A stretch of DNA of 64,000 nt, from NCBI GenBank assembly GCA_016649715.1, contig JAENXC010000005.1, forward strand, positions 62,001-126,000. Reading direction: 5' to 3'. The DNA is from Flavobacteriaceae bacterium (GTDB lineage Bacteria; Bacteroidota; Bacteroidia; Flavobacteriales; Flavobacteriaceae). The notes below the pieces were generated by a model. That model worked only from the letters and a program-made list of their open reading frames with translations, did not search any database and was not told the DNA's origin. Of the stretch, positions 33,251 through 42,226 are shown piece by piece. The position numbers were made by a program, and so were the translations under genes. The number at the start of each line of letters is the position of its first letter. The first letter of the stretch is position 1.

Positions 33251-35503
33251 ATGATACCTAAAGTATTTAGAGAGGTCATTGACCTTGGTGATGGAAGAGA
33301 GATTTCCATCGAAACCGGAAAATTGGCAAAACAGGCCCATGGCTCTGTGGTTGTGCAATCCGGAAAATGTATGTTGCTTTGTACCGTAGTTTCAAACTAC
33401 GAACAAAAAGACTTAGATTTTCTACCTTTAACAGTAGATTATCGCGAAAAATTTGCCGCTTCAGGTCGTTATCCAGGCGGTTTCTTCAAAAGAGAAGCAA
33501 GACCGAGCGATGGCGAAGTATTGACCATGCGTTTGGTGGACCGCGTACTGCGCCCACTTTTCCCAAAAGATTATCACTCTGAAACTCAGGTGATGATCCA
33601 GTTGATGAGCCACGATGAAAACGTAATGCCAGATGCAATGGCAGGTTTGGCAGCTTCTGCAGCTATTCAGCTTTCAGATTTTCCTTTTGAATGTGCCATT
33701 TCTGAAGCACGTGTGGGACGGATCAATGGCGAATTCATTATCAACCCTTCAAGAGCTCAATTGGAAGAATCTGACATCGATATGGTGATTGGAGCTTCTA
33801 TGGATTCGGTGATGATGGTTGAAGGTGAAATGAAAGAAATTTCAGAAGAAGAAATGGTTGATGCCATTAAATTCGCTCACGAACACATTAAAAAACAATG
33901 TGAGGCTCAACTTAGATTGGCCGAAGCTTTCGGCAGAAAAGAAGTTCGTGAATATCAAACAGAACGCGAAGACGAGGATTTGAAAAAGAAAATCCACGCT
34001 ATGGCTTATGATAAAGTATATGCCGTTGCACACTCCGCTTCTGCAAAACACGAAAGAACCGACGCTTTCGCTGCTATTAAAGAAGAAATCAAAGCTACTT
34101 TTTCTGAAGAAGAATTGGCAGATTTCGGCGATATGATTTCAAAATATTACAACAAAGCTGAAAAAGCTGCCGTTCGTGACCTTACTTTAAATGAAGGTTT
34201 GCGTTTGGATGGAAGAAAAACTGACGAGATCCGACCAATTTGGTGCGAGGTTGATTATTTGCCTTCCGTTCACGGTTCCGCAATTTTTACCCGTGGGGAA
34301 ACCCAAGCTTTGGCAACCGTTACTTTGGGAACTTCTCGCGAAGCAAACCAAATAGATATGCCGTCCTTTGAAGGGGAAGAAACTTTCTACCTTCACTACA
34401 ACTTCCCTCCTTTTTCAACAGGTGAAGCCCGCCCAATCCGCGGTACTTCCCGAAGAGAAGTTGGTCACGGAAACTTGGCGCAACGCGCGTTAAAAGGTAT
34501 GATTCCTAAAGATTGCCCTTACACCGTTCGTGTTGTTTCAGAAGTATTGGAATCTAACGGTTCTTCATCTATGGCCACAGTTTGTGCTGGAACAATGGCT
34601 CTAATGGACGCGGGGGTCCAACTTAAAAAACCAGTTTCGGGAATAGCAATGGGATTAATTTCTGACGGAGATTCTGGAAAATATGCAGTGCTTTCAGACA
34701 TTCTGGGTGATGAAGATCACTTGGGCGATATGGACTTTAAAGTAACCGGAACCGCAGACGGAATTACCGCTTGCCAAATGGACATTAAAGTGAAAGGTCT
34801 TTCATATGAAATTTTGGTGAATGCATTGAAACAAGCTGGTGCTGGACGACTTCACATTCTTAAAATATTGGTTGACACTATTGCCCAGCCAAATGCAGAT
34901 GTAAAACCACACGCTCCAAAAATGGTTACCGTTACTATTCCAAACGAATTTATCGGTGCTTTGATTGGACCAGGTGGAAAAGTAATCCAACAACTTCAGA
35001 AAGATACAAAAACAACAATTGTTATTAATGAAGACCCTATAACCGAAGAAGGTATCGTGGAAATTCTTGGTACAAACCAAGAAGGGATTGATGCCGTATT
35101 GGCGAAGATAGATTCGCTTACCTTCAAACCTGAAGTGGGTAGCGTTTACGAAGTGAAAGTAATTAAAATGTTAGATTTCGGTGCGGTTGTGGAATACACA
35201 GACGCTCCCGGAAACGAAACATTACTTCACGTTAGTGAACTTGCTTGGGAAAGAACAGAGAACGTTACCGATGTTGTAAATATGGGTGATGTTTTTGATG
35301 TGAAATTCATAGGTTTTGATCCTAGAACGAAGAAAGATAAAGTTTCTAGAAAAGCTTTATTGCCAAAACCGGAAGGTTATAAGGAACGCCCGCCACGCGA
35401 CGATAGCCGAAACGGAGGAAGAGATAGCCGTGATAGTCGTGGACGCGACAACCGTGGCCGTGACGATCGCAATAGCCGCGATAGAGATAGAAAGAGAGAT
35501 TAA
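33251..35503 (+). CDS. pnp: Polyribonucleotide nucleotidyltransferase (PNPase)
   Basis: 750 residues from ATG 33251 ([13 protein letters not shown]); the longer ORF start at 33206 adds 15 residues not found in the family. 3'-5' phosphorolytic RNase. Domains: RNase PH 1 (about 1-150), alpha linker, RNase PH 2 (about 320-550; [12 protein letters not shown] and [20 protein letters not shown]), KH ([20 protein letters not shown]), S1 ([20 protein letters not shown]). It ends in a ~38-residue tail of R, D, N, S and G ([16 protein letters not shown]), a low-complexity extension that may bind RNA. Confidence 0.96.
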   Translation: MIPKVFREVIDLGDGREISIETGKLAKQAHGSVVVQSGKCMLLCTVVSNYEQKDLDFLPLTVDYREKFAASGRYPGGFFKREARPSDGEVLTMRLVDRVLRPLFPKDYHSETQVMIQLMSHDENVMPDAMAGLAASAAIQLSDFPFECAISEARVGRINGEFIINPSRAQLEESDIDMVIGASMDSVMMVEGEMKEISEEEMVDAIKFAHEHIKKQCEAQLRLAEAFGRKEVREYQTEREDEDLKKKIHAMAYDKVYAVAHSASAKHERTDAFAAIKEEIKATFSEEELADFGDMISKYYNKAEKAAVRDLTLNEGLRLDGRKTDEIRPIWCEVDYLPSVHGSAIFTRGETQALATVTLGTSREANQIDMPSFEGEETFYLHYNFPPFSTGEARPIRGTSRREVGHGNLAQRALKGMIPKDCPYTVRVVSEVLESNGSSSMATVCAGTMALMDAGVQLKKPVSGIAMGLISDGDSGKYAVLSDILGDEDHLGDMDFKVTGTADGITACQMDIKVKGLSYEILVNALKQAGAGRLHILKILVDTIAQPNADVKPHAPKMVTVTIPNEFIGALIGPGGKVIQQLQKDTKTTIVINEDPITEEGIVEILGTNQEGIDAVLAKIDSLTFKPEVGSVYEVKVIKMLDFGAVVEYTDAPGNETLLHVSELAWERTENVTDVVNMGDVFDVKFIGFDPRTKKDKVSRKALLPKPEGYKERPPRDDSRNGGRDSRDSRGRDNRGRDDRNSRDRDRKRD

Positions 35504-35509
35504 ATTAAA

Positions 35510-35583
35510 GTTAGGAGTTATGAGTGCAGAGTTAAGATCACTTATAACTCTGAACTCATAACTCCGGACTCATAACTCTGAAC
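35510..35583. repeat. GAACTCATAACTC repeat after pnp
   Basis: GTTAGGAGTTATGAGTGCAG, then CTTATAACTCTGAACTCATA, ACTCCGGACTCATAACTCTG: four units of about 13 bases (ACTC[CT]GGACTCATA types), the first inverted relative to the rest. It lies between the pnp stop and the terminator. Confidence 0.8.
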
Positions 35584-35585
35584 TT

Positions 35586-35621
35586 GAAAAAACGTCTTTC
35601 AGCAATGAAGGGCGTTTTTTT
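35586..35621 (+). terminator. Intrinsic terminator for pnp
   Basis: AAAAAACGTCTTTCA-GCAA-TGAAGGGCGTTTTTTT; the stem includes G-U pairs. It lies downstream of the repeat patch. Confidence 0.85.
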
Positions 35622-35694
35622 ATAGAAACGAACAGTGCCTTCACATTTAATCATCCGAAATAAAATTTTCTGTATCTTTAAATAAAAAAATCCG

Positions 35695-35898
35695 ATGACA
35701 AATATCACAATTAAAAAAGGCAAACTCTCAAAAACTGAGTTCAATTCAACCCAAGAATTGTATATCTATTTAAAAGAGAAGCTTTCCCCTTTAAAGCTAT
35801 ATTTAGTTGATGACGAATCAATTTCAGATGAATCCTTAAAAAAGATTAAACACTCAAAAAACAATTCCCACAAAATACTAACCGATTTTCAGGGATGA
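35695..35898 (+). CDS. Small hypothetical protein, possible antitoxin
   Basis: 67 residues. No family recognised. The charged composition (many K, E, S) and the 4-base ATGA overlap with the downstream RelE-like gene suggest an antitoxin partner. A TATCTTTA sequence, one base off the -7 consensus, lies ~25 bases upstream. The TA assignment rests on gene arrangement and the partner's C-terminal motif only. Confidence 0.55.
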   Translation: MTNITIKKGKLSKTEFNSTQELYIYLKEKLSPLKLYLVDDESISDESLKKIKHSKNNSHKILTDFQG

Positions 35899-36131
35899 AA
35901 GTTCTGGAAGAGGACGGCATAGTTGAATTTATTAAAAAGAGAAATCTTGAAAAACCATATTTAAAAGCCAAAAAATATATGGAAATGGGGTTCTATGAAG
36001 TAGTGGATTTACGGAAAAGAAAACCTAAGACCGCCAACATTTTTTATTTCAAAATCAACAAGAAATATCGTGCCATTGGGTACGAAGAAAATGGTTCATT
36101 CATTGTTGCCGAAATCTCCGACCACCAGTAA
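35895..36131 (+). CDS. Small RelE/ParE-like protein, candidate toxin
   Basis: 78 residues. The C-terminal half (IFYFKINKKYRAIGYEENGS and AEISDHQ) resembles the RelE/ParE fold: a conserved [FY]R-type strand, a K..YRAIG strand and a terminal [DN]HQ. The N-terminal half is helical and contains FIKKRNLEKPYLKAKKYMEM. If right, it acts as an mRNA interferase or gyrase poison neutralised by the upstream small protein. The pair sits in an otherwise ordinary stretch between pnp and a beta-barrel gene. Start ATG overlaps the previous stop by 4 bases. Confidence 0.55.
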   Translation: MKVLEEDGIVEFIKKRNLEKPYLKAKKYMEMGFYEVVDLRKRKPKTANIFYFKINKKYRAIGYEENGSFIVAEISDHQ

Positions 36132-36324
36132 ATATACTGAGTATAAAAAAGTCATCTATCCCGGAATGCTTGGAGAGAGGACTTTTTTCATTCATAAGGT
36201 CTTTTAATTTTGTGGGATTATAATTTCAAAAAATATCTCCTTTAAATGGGGCATCTTGCTTCATTGAAAAAATTCTGTGTTCAGGAAAATTAATTTTATA
36301 GCGCAGTTGCATTCGCAAAGCGGG

Positions 36325-36897
36325 CTAGAATTTTGACTCACGATGATATTGCAATAAGAGTCCGCCAGTAAACAATGGCTTTTCACCGCTTATGGTAGCT
36401 TGAAGCTGAAAACCAATGGCAAACCTTCCAGTTACCAGAGGCTTCAATTTAACCTGTAACGGCACGGCAAAATACGTGGCGCCACCAATGCCTCCGTTAT
36501 CGCGAATTGATTCATCAAATTGTTTGTGCAACATACCAATCCCTCCAAAAACATCAAAATAAAAACGTTTGGCCAGTTTAAATTCTCTTCCATAGAGCAA
36601 ATCGAACTCATAAAACCAGTCATTTACACCATCGCTCCAAATAATGTCTACTTCAGTACCAACCGTTGCTGAGATTCCAAATAAATTTTTTTTGTATTTA
36701 AAATTCGCCTGACCTGCAAAAGCTGGGCCTGCAGAAATGGAGTTATCATTTTTATCGCCCACTTCGGCATAGAATAGCCCAACGGGTAAAATTGAAACGG
36801 AATGCAAGGAAAATTTATTTGAAATTGACCCTTCTTGCGCTGAGGAACTAAATGGCACCAGTAAAAACAATAAACCATAAATATTTAGTTTGTACAT
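36325..36897 (-). CDS. Hypothetical outer-membrane beta-barrel protein
   Basis: 190 residues from ATG 36897 (MYKLNIYGLLFLLVPFSSSA, signal peptide); ATG at 36906 is an alternative. The rest alternates polar and hydrophobic residues with aromatic girdles (FGISATVGTEVDIIW, FYFDVFGGIGMLHKQF, FAIGFQLQATISGEK), as in an 8-stranded OmpA-like barrel, though the chain ends ESKF rather than on a strict aromatic terminus. Function unknown. No clear consensus promoter is seen. 193 bases without a gene separate it from the RelE-like gene. Confidence 0.7.
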   Translation of the reverse strand: MYKLNIYGLLFLLVPFSSSAQEGSISNKFSLHSVSILPVGLFYAEVGDKNDNSISAGPAFAGQANFKYKKNLFGISATVGTEVDIIWSDGVNDWFYEFDLLYGREFKLAKRFYFDVFGGIGMLHKQFDESIRDNGGIGGATYFAVPLQVKLKPLVTGRFAIGFQLQATISGEKPLFTGGLLLQYHRESKF

Positions 36898-37017
36898 AAT
36901 TGTCATTTTCTTATTTTGGGAAATTGTAAGATACATAATATTAATAGAGGGTATTTTAAATTATCACGCAACCTTTTAAGACTTTCCAGACTATAGGGTA
37001 ACACTAACGAAATAATT

Positions 37018-38055
37018 ATGAAAAATCTTTGGTACATCCCACTTATTCTGTTGCTCACATTTTTCAATTCTTGCGAAGACGAGCCCATAAGTAAAGCAGA
37101 CCCCTCAAAAGTAATCCAAGTGAATTCTGAATTGTACAACCTTATTCAGAAAGCCGCTGGAAACGACTTTGAAAATGAAATTACCTGTATCGATTTCAAC
37201 TATGCCTTTACGCTCGTTATTTATGACGAAAACATGGACATCTTCGGCTATCAAGTTGTAAATAGCGATAATGAATTCAGCGACTTTTTGGGATCGCTGG
37301 AGGAAGGAAAATCCATCAGCCTAAGCTTCCCTATAACCAGTGTTTTGAATAACGGACAGCCCTATGTAATCAATAATAACGACGAACTGAAAGCAGCCAT
37401 AGACAAATGCTTAAAGGCAGATACCGTTACCACTTGCAACAATATTTTAACCGAAACTACCTGTATTTGGACGGTTAATCATTTGGACGGTCCAAATAGC
37501 GAATATGATGGCGCCTATTTTGAAGTGAGCAATTATGGTAACGTAGGCTTGCATTTTGAAGAGAATGCCTTCGGCGGAACTTGGATCACCTATTTTATTG
37601 AAGATGAATTGCATCTTAATATTTTCATCACAGGCGATGAAAGCATAAGCAACGATTGGAATTTTGATTGGAAAGTTATCAGTTTTGACAATTCCCAAAT
37701 GGAAATAGAGAACGGAATCGACCGCTTTTTACTAACAAAAGACTGTTATGAACCCTGCAGAAAATTTCTGTTTGAAGAGTGCGAAACCGAGCCTGGTTCG
37801 CATAAAGCAGTGTTTGATTTGGAAAGCTATTTTGAATGTTTCTTCCCACTAACTGGAATTCCTGATCCCGCAACTGTTGAAGTGAGCTATTATGAAACCT
37901 ATGAGGATATGCTGGCGGGTACAAATCCCATTGTTAATTTACTATATGAAAACACTATAAATCCCCAAGTTATTTATGTTAGATTTGAAGATGTAAATAC
38001 TGGCGATCTACTTGCTTATTTACCCATAATTTTAAAAGCGATCCAATGTTCTTGA
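37018..38055 (+). CDS. Hypothetical lipoprotein with an adhesin-type C-terminal module
   Basis: 345 residues. Lipoprotein: MKNLWYIPLILLLTFFNS then Cys19, followed by EDEPISK. The N-terminal domain (about 35-125) is unrecognised; the middle (about 140-240) has a lipocalin-like look (CIWTVNHLDGPNSEY, ISFDNSQMEIENGIDRFLL). The last ~90 residues (CETEPGSHKAVFDLESYF, YYETYEDMLAGTNPIVN, NPQVIYVRFED) match the Cys-bounded module that occurs twice in the T9SS type B protein at base 2. It is followed after 16 bases by an ECF sigma factor gene, suggesting a linked regulatory unit. Function unknown. Confidence 0.75.
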   Translation: MKNLWYIPLILLLTFFNSCEDEPISKADPSKVIQVNSELYNLIQKAAGNDFENEITCIDFNYAFTLVIYDENMDIFGYQVVNSDNEFSDFLGSLEEGKSISLSFPITSVLNNGQPYVINNNDELKAAIDKCLKADTVTTCNNILTETTCIWTVNHLDGPNSEYDGAYFEVSNYGNVGLHFEENAFGGTWITYFIEDELHLNIFITGDESISNDWNFDWKVISFDNSQMEIENGIDRFLLTKDCYEPCRKFLFEECETEPGSHKAVFDLESYFECFFPLTGIPDPATVEVSYYETYEDMLAGTNPIVNLLYENTINPQVIYVRFEDVNTGDLLAYLPIILKAIQCS

Positions 38056-38071
38056 AACCTTTGATGTTTAT

Positions 38072-38617
38072 TTGAAAGAAACCGAACTCATAAAAGCTTG
38101 CATAAAAAACAACCGGACAGCTCAAAACGAATTGTTCCGGCAGTATAAAGACACCCTATTTTTCACCTCTTTGAAATATTCCAGAAATGAAGCCGATGCC
38201 GAAGACAACCTGCACGATGCCTTTATAACCATTCTTCAAAAGATAAAAACTTTTAAAAACAAAGGTTCCTTTGAAGGTTGGATGAAACGGATAACCATTT
38301 ATAAGGCAATTGATAAATACAAAAACAACAAATTCATAAACATTGAAATTAAGGATGATATTTTAGACGAAAAGGTTGAAATTGAGGAAAACCCCGCAGT
38401 AAATCTGGACCAACTATTGGAAATTGTTCAGCAACTCCCGGACCAGTACAGACTTGTATTTAACCTCTACCAGCTCGATGGATTTTCGCATAAGGAAATT
38501 GCTACACTTTTGAACATTTCGGAAAGCACCTCAAAATCCAACTACCATCGTGCAAAATTGATATTGCGCGATAAAATTCAAACACTCAGCACAACCAGAA
38601 ACCTTAAAGCGAATTAA
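38072..38617 (+). CDS. ECF-type RNA polymerase sigma factor
   Basis: 181 residues. Sigma region 2 (NELFRQYKDTLFFTSLKYSR, then EDNLHDAFITILQKIKTFKN and GSFEGWMKRI) and region 4 with HTH (LPDQYRLVFNLYQLDGFSHK then EIATLLNISESTSKSNYHRA). It directs transcription of a small regulon. The start is TTG at 38072; the nearby ATG is out of frame. The next gene, 2 bases after the stop, is a single-span membrane protein that may be its anti-sigma factor. Confidence 0.9.
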   Translation: MKETELIKACIKNNRTAQNELFRQYKDTLFFTSLKYSRNEADAEDNLHDAFITILQKIKTFKNKGSFEGWMKRITIYKAIDKYKNNKFINIEIKDDILDEKVEIEENPAVNLDQLLEIVQQLPDQYRLVFNLYQLDGFSHKEIATLLNISESTSKSNYHRAKLILRDKIQTLSTTRNLKAN

Positions 38618-38619
38618 AA

Positions 38620-39240
38620 ATGGAACAAAAGAAAGACATAGGAGCACTCTTTGAAAAAGGGCTGAATGACGGAAAAAAAATTCCAAACAAAAGTCTTTGG
38701 GAAAAGATAAATACTACGCTTGACGAAGAAAAACGCCGTAAAAAAAGAATACTCTATTATTGGTTTGTGGGTGCGGGGCTTTCAGTTTTATTGGGATTGT
38801 TTCTACTCTTAGGCAACGGGATTTTTTCACCTTCCAATTACAATTTGCCTGAAAACAATACTTCTTCACCAAATCAATCCATTTCTACTTTAGAAAAAAT
38901 TAGCAATGAGACTTCATTAGAAAATTCGACAAAAGATTCATTAAGCCATCAAACCTATACCGAGGAAAAACTTTCTAAAATTAAATATGTTCAAGAAGAT
39001 TCAGTATTAATGAAGAATGAAAATACTTCAAAACTAATTCCTGAAACCAAAACGGAAAAGATCCTTTCAAAAAATAAAAGTAAAAACGAAAATTATTCCG
39101 TTTCCAAAAATTATTATTACTACAACAGCCGTGATGGCAAACGATTGGTAACTTCAGATAAAAAGGTAATTGACAGTTTGCTTTTAGACAAGTCTCTGGA
39201 TTCGGTAAACATTAAAAAAATTGATAGTCTTGAACATTAA
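38620..39240 (+). CDS. Single-span membrane protein, putative anti-sigma factor
   Basis: 206 residues. A ~40-residue cytoplasmic head (IGALFEKGLNDGKKIPNKSL, WEKINTTLDEE) resembles the short N-terminal region of Bacteroidota anti-sigma partners of ECF factors. It is followed by one membrane span (WFVGAGLSVLLGLFLLLGNG, about 48-67) and a Ser/Asn/Lys-rich periplasmic part with no recognisable domain. The 2-base spacing from the ECF gene is the main argument for the call. Confidence 0.6.
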   Translation: MEQKKDIGALFEKGLNDGKKIPNKSLWEKINTTLDEEKRRKKRILYYWFVGAGLSVLLGLFLLLGNGIFSPSNYNLPENNTSSPNQSISTLEKISNETSLENSTKDSLSHQTYTEEKLSKIKYVQEDSVLMKNENTSKLIPETKTEKILSKNKSKNENYSVSKNYYYYNSRDGKRLVTSDKKVIDSLLLDKSLDSVNIKKIDSLEH

Positions 39241-39369
39241 CAATCATTTTCTGCGGTCTGAATTGGGAGTATTTTTAAAAAGATTTTAAACTTTTGTAAC
39301 CTTTCTGGTGTTTCTTACGTATAACCCAATACACAAGTTTTAACCTATAATCTACAGGACAAACCTTAA

Positions 39370-40233
39370 ATGAGACAACTCAAAATCACCAAGCAGGTTA
39401 CCAACAGGGAAACTGCTTCATTGGACAAGTACCTACAAGAAATTGGAAAAGTTGACTTAATCACCGCAGACGAAGAAGTAGAATTGGCACAGCGCATAAA
39501 AGCGGGTGACCAGAGTGCATTGGAAAAACTGACCAAAGCCAACCTCCGTTTCGTTGTTTCGGTGGCAAAGCAATACCAAAACCAAGGTCTTACCCTTCCA
39601 GACCTTATCAATGAAGGAAACCTTGGCCTTATTAAAGCCGCACAACGATTTGACGAAACCCGCGGTTTTAAATTTATTTCGTACGCCGTTTGGTGGATTC
39701 GCCAATCCATTCTACAAGCTTTGGCCGAACAATCACGTATTGTACGCCTGCCGTTGAACAAGATTGGGAGCATCAACAAGATCAACAAAATGTACGCTTA
39801 TTTGGAACAAGCCAACGAGCGTCCGCCTTCCGCAGAAGAAATTGCGAAAGAACTTGACATGACAATCAATGACGTTAAGGAATCGATGAAGAATTCTGGC
39901 CGTCACGTATCGATGGATGCACCTTTGGTTGAAGGAGAGGACAGTAACCTTTACGACGTTTTGCGAAGTGGAGAAAGTCCAAACCCCGACCGCGCTTTGT
40001 TGCACGAATCATTGCGCACTGAAATTGAGCGTGCTTTGGAAACCTTGACCCCAAGAGAAGCTGACGTTATTCGTTTGTACTTCGGTCTTGGCGACCAGCA
40101 CCCAATGACTTTGGAAGAAATAGGCGAAACCTTTGATCTTACCCGAGAACGCGTTCGTCAAATTAAGGAAAAAGCAATCCGAAGATTGAAGCACACTTCG
40201 CGAAGCAAAATATTAATGACATATTTAGGATAA
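39370..40233 (+). CDS. rpoD: Primary (housekeeping) RNA polymerase sigma factor
   Basis: 287 residues, the short form typical of Bacteroidota (no long non-conserved region). Region 1.2 ([20 protein letters not shown]), regions 2.1-2.4 ([37 protein letters not shown] and [14 protein letters not shown]), region 3 and region 4 with a HTH ([19 protein letters not shown]). It recognises the TAnnTTTG / TTG promoters listed in this annotation. A strong terminator lies ~70 bases downstream. Confidence 0.97.
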   Translation: MRQLKITKQVTNRETASLDKYLQEIGKVDLITADEEVELAQRIKAGDQSALEKLTKANLRFVVSVAKQYQNQGLTLPDLINEGNLGLIKAAQRFDETRGFKFISYAVWWIRQSILQALAEQSRIVRLPLNKIGSINKINKMYAYLEQANERPPSAEEIAKELDMTINDVKESMKNSGRHVSMDAPLVEGEDSNLYDVLRSGESPNPDRALLHESLRTEIERALETLTPREADVIRLYFGLGDQHPMTLEEIGETFDLTRERVRQIKEKAIRRLKHTSRSKILMTYLG

Positions 40234-40302
40234 TATATGCATATCGGACGTATACAGGCATTGAATTCAATGCCTTAACCGTTCGTTTTTTGATTGATGA
40301 AT

Positions 40303-40331
40303 GACCTCCGGCTGATTACCGGAGGTTTTTT
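40303..40331 (+). terminator. Intrinsic terminator for rpoD
   Basis: GACCTCCGG-CTGATTA-CCGGAGGTTTTTT hairpin. It lies inside an extended open frame upstream of rpe, which confirms that rpe starts at 40408. Confidence 0.92.
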
Positions 40332-40384
40332 CATGCCGGAAAATTTCCACAGGAAATTTATCCGGCATCTTTTGGATATATCGT

Positions 40385-40392
40385 TACCTTTG
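40385..40392 (+). promoter_or_regulatory. Candidate -7 box (TACCTTTG) for rpe-ypdA
   Basis: TAnnTTTG match only 15 bases before the rpe ATG, so the leader is very short. Confidence 0.55.
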
Positions 40393-40407
40393 CAAAAACA
40401 TTTAAAA

Positions 40408-41067
40408 ATGAGCCACACAATATTAGCACCTTCCATCCTTGCAGCAGATTTCGCAAACCTTCAGCGCGATATTGAAATGGTAAACAACAGCGAGGCCGAT
40501 TGGTTCCACCTTGACGTTATGGACGGCGTTTTTGTGCCGAATATTTCTTTCGGAATGCCAGTTATTAAAAGCATTGCTGCACACGCAAAAAAACCTTTGG
40601 ATGTCCATTTGATGATCATTGACCCGGACCGATACATTAAAGCGTTTGCGGATTTGGGAGCGAACATCCTTTCAGTTCATTTTGAGGCTTGCAAACATCT
40701 TCACCGCACCCTTCAAGGAATAAAGGCTGAAGGAATGCAAGCAGGTGTCGCCATAAACCCCCACACTAATGTTTCTTTGCTTGAAGACACCATCAACGAT
40801 ATTGATTTGGTATGTATGATGAGTGTGAACCCAGGGTTTGGCGGGCAGAGCTTTATTGAGAATACTTATAAAAAGATAAAACAACTTCGAAAAATAATTG
40901 AAGTGAACGGCGCTTCCACTAAAATTGAAATTGATGGTGGGGTTACCAACAAAAACGCCAAACAATTGGTGGAAGCTGGCGCAGATGTTTTAGTTGCTGG
41001 CAGCTATGTTTTTGGGGCGAGCGATCCTTCACAAACAATTCAATATCTTAAAAAAATTGTACAATAG
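40408..41067 (+). CDS. rpe: Ribulose-phosphate 3-epimerase
   Basis: 219 residues from ATG 40408 (MSHTILAPSILAADFANL). Interconverts ribulose 5-phosphate and xylulose 5-phosphate in the pentose phosphate pathway. Seen: WFHLDVMDGVFVPNISFG, LDVHLMI, MSVNPGFGGQSFI and KIEIDGGVTNKNAKQLVEAG, a TIM barrel with metal-binding His and Asp. The in-frame ATG at 40294 lies before the rpoD terminator and is not used. Confidence 0.96.
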   Translation: MSHTILAPSILAADFANLQRDIEMVNNSEADWFHLDVMDGVFVPNISFGMPVIKSIAAHAKKPLDVHLMIIDPDRYIKAFADLGANILSVHFEACKHLHRTLQGIKAEGMQAGVAINPHTNVSLLEDTINDIDLVCMMSVNPGFGGQSFIENTYKKIKQLRKIIEVNGASTKIEIDGGVTNKNAKQLVEAGADVLVAGSYVFGASDPSQTIQYLKKIVQ

Positions 41068-41077
41068 CACCCAAACA

Positions 41078-42070
41078 ATGCCAACTTTTCCCCCAATTGA
41101 AAATTCATTTGATGTATTGATTATTGGTGCCGGCCCCATAGGCATTGCCTGTGCTTTGGAGTGCAAAAAGAAAGGCCTTAATTACATAGTGATTGAAAAA
41201 GGCACACTTACAAACTCCATTTACAACTATCCATTGAATATGACTTTTTTTTCCACTTCGGAAAAATTGGAGATTGATGAAATTCCTTTTATTAGCAACA
41301 ATCCCAAACCCACGAGAAATGAGGCTTTGGAATATTATCGGCGCGTTGCTACTTCAAATAAACTTCACATAAATTTATACGAAAAAATTCTTTCGGTTGA
41401 AAAGATTGAAAACCATTTCAACATAATTTCAGAAAAAAATAAGTACCGCGCAAAGAATATTATTGTTAGTACCGGTTTTTATGACATCCCGAAAATGCTG
41501 GACATTACTGGGGAAGCATTGCCAAAAGTGATGCATTATTACAAAGAAGCCCACCCTTTTGTGATGCAAAAAGTTGTTGTGGTTGGCGCCAGCAATTCCG
41601 CAGTTGATGCCGCGCTTGAAATATGGCGAAAAGGTGGCGAGGTAACTGTGATTGTCCGCGGCCCGCAAATTGGTGAACGCGTTAAATACTGGGTAAAACC
41701 AGATATTGAAAACCGAATTAAAGAGGGAAGCATAAAAGCCTATTTTAACGCCGAAATAGAGAAAATCACTGAAACAGAGGTTTTTATATATACCCCAAAT
41801 GGGAAGAAGGTTTTGAAAAACGACTTCGTTATTGCATTAACAGGTTATAGACCCGATTTTGATTTTCTAAAAAAAATGGGCGTTCATCTTTCCGAAGACG
41901 GGAAACAATTTCCTGCATACAATCCAGAAACAATGGAAACGAATGTTAAAGGGCTTTACTTGGCCGGAGTTATTTGCGGTGGAATGGAAACTTACAAATG
42001 GTTTATTGAAAATTCTCGGGTGCATTCCAAAATCATTGCAGCACATATTTCAGGAAAAATTCAACCGTAA
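41078..42070 (+). CDS. ypdA: YpdA-family putative bacillithiol-disulfide reductase (FAD/NAD(P)H)
   Basis: 330 residues from ATG 41078. Two Rossmann motifs: FAD site DVLIIGAGPIGIACALECKK and NADPH site KVVVVGASNSAVDAALEIWR. There is no redox CxxC as in thioredoxin reductase, which marks the YpdA group; YpdA reduces bacillithiol disulfide in Firmicutes, and flavobacteria also make bacillithiol. The C-terminus has VKGLYLAGVICGGMETYKWF, with a single Cys typical of YpdA. It follows rpe by 10 bases. Confidence 0.88.
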   Translation: MPTFPPIENSFDVLIIGAGPIGIACALECKKKGLNYIVIEKGTLTNSIYNYPLNMTFFSTSEKLEIDEIPFISNNPKPTRNEALEYYRRVATSNKLHINLYEKILSVEKIENHFNIISEKNKYRAKNIIVSTGFYDIPKMLDITGEALPKVMHYYKEAHPFVMQKVVVVGASNSAVDAALEIWRKGGEVTVIVRGPQIGERVKYWVKPDIENRIKEGSIKAYFNAEIEKITETEVFIYTPNGKKVLKNDFVIALTGYRPDFDFLKKMGVHLSEDGKQFPAYNPETMETNVKGLYLAGVICGGMETYKWFIENSRVHSKIIAAHISGKIQP

Positions 42071-42171
42071 GCTTTTCTTCAATACAATTTATATTCCGAA
42101 CCATCTCGAAAAATATAATCTGCCCATAATATCCCGCCGTATCATTCGTTATTTTCAAAAATCTTAGACAA

Positions 42172-42205
42172 AAAAAATCCCCGACATTTCTGTTGGGGAT
42201 TTTTA
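42172..42205. terminator. Bidirectional intrinsic terminator
   Basis: AAAAAAATCCCC / GGGGATTTTT stem with the ACATTTCTGT centre partly paired. It separates converging ypdA and the SusD-like gene. Confidence 0.88.
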
Positions 42206-42226
42206 AATAATTATTATTTCTATTTA

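Noticed and set aside
36145-36190. Terminator with AAAAAAGTC / GACTTTTTT arms after the RelE-like gene
   Set aside because: The loop is ~26 bases and only nine weak pairs form, so I could not support it as a terminator, though it remains possible.
40294-40407. N-terminal extension of rpe
   Set aside because: The in-frame ATG at 40294 lies before the rpoD terminator hairpin and upstream of the -7 box at 40385; Rpe proteins start at the conserved MSHTILAPSILAADF.
40994-41077. Start of ypdA inside rpe
   Set aside because: It would add 28 residues overlapping rpe out of frame; the family begins near the FAD motif, matching ATG 41078.
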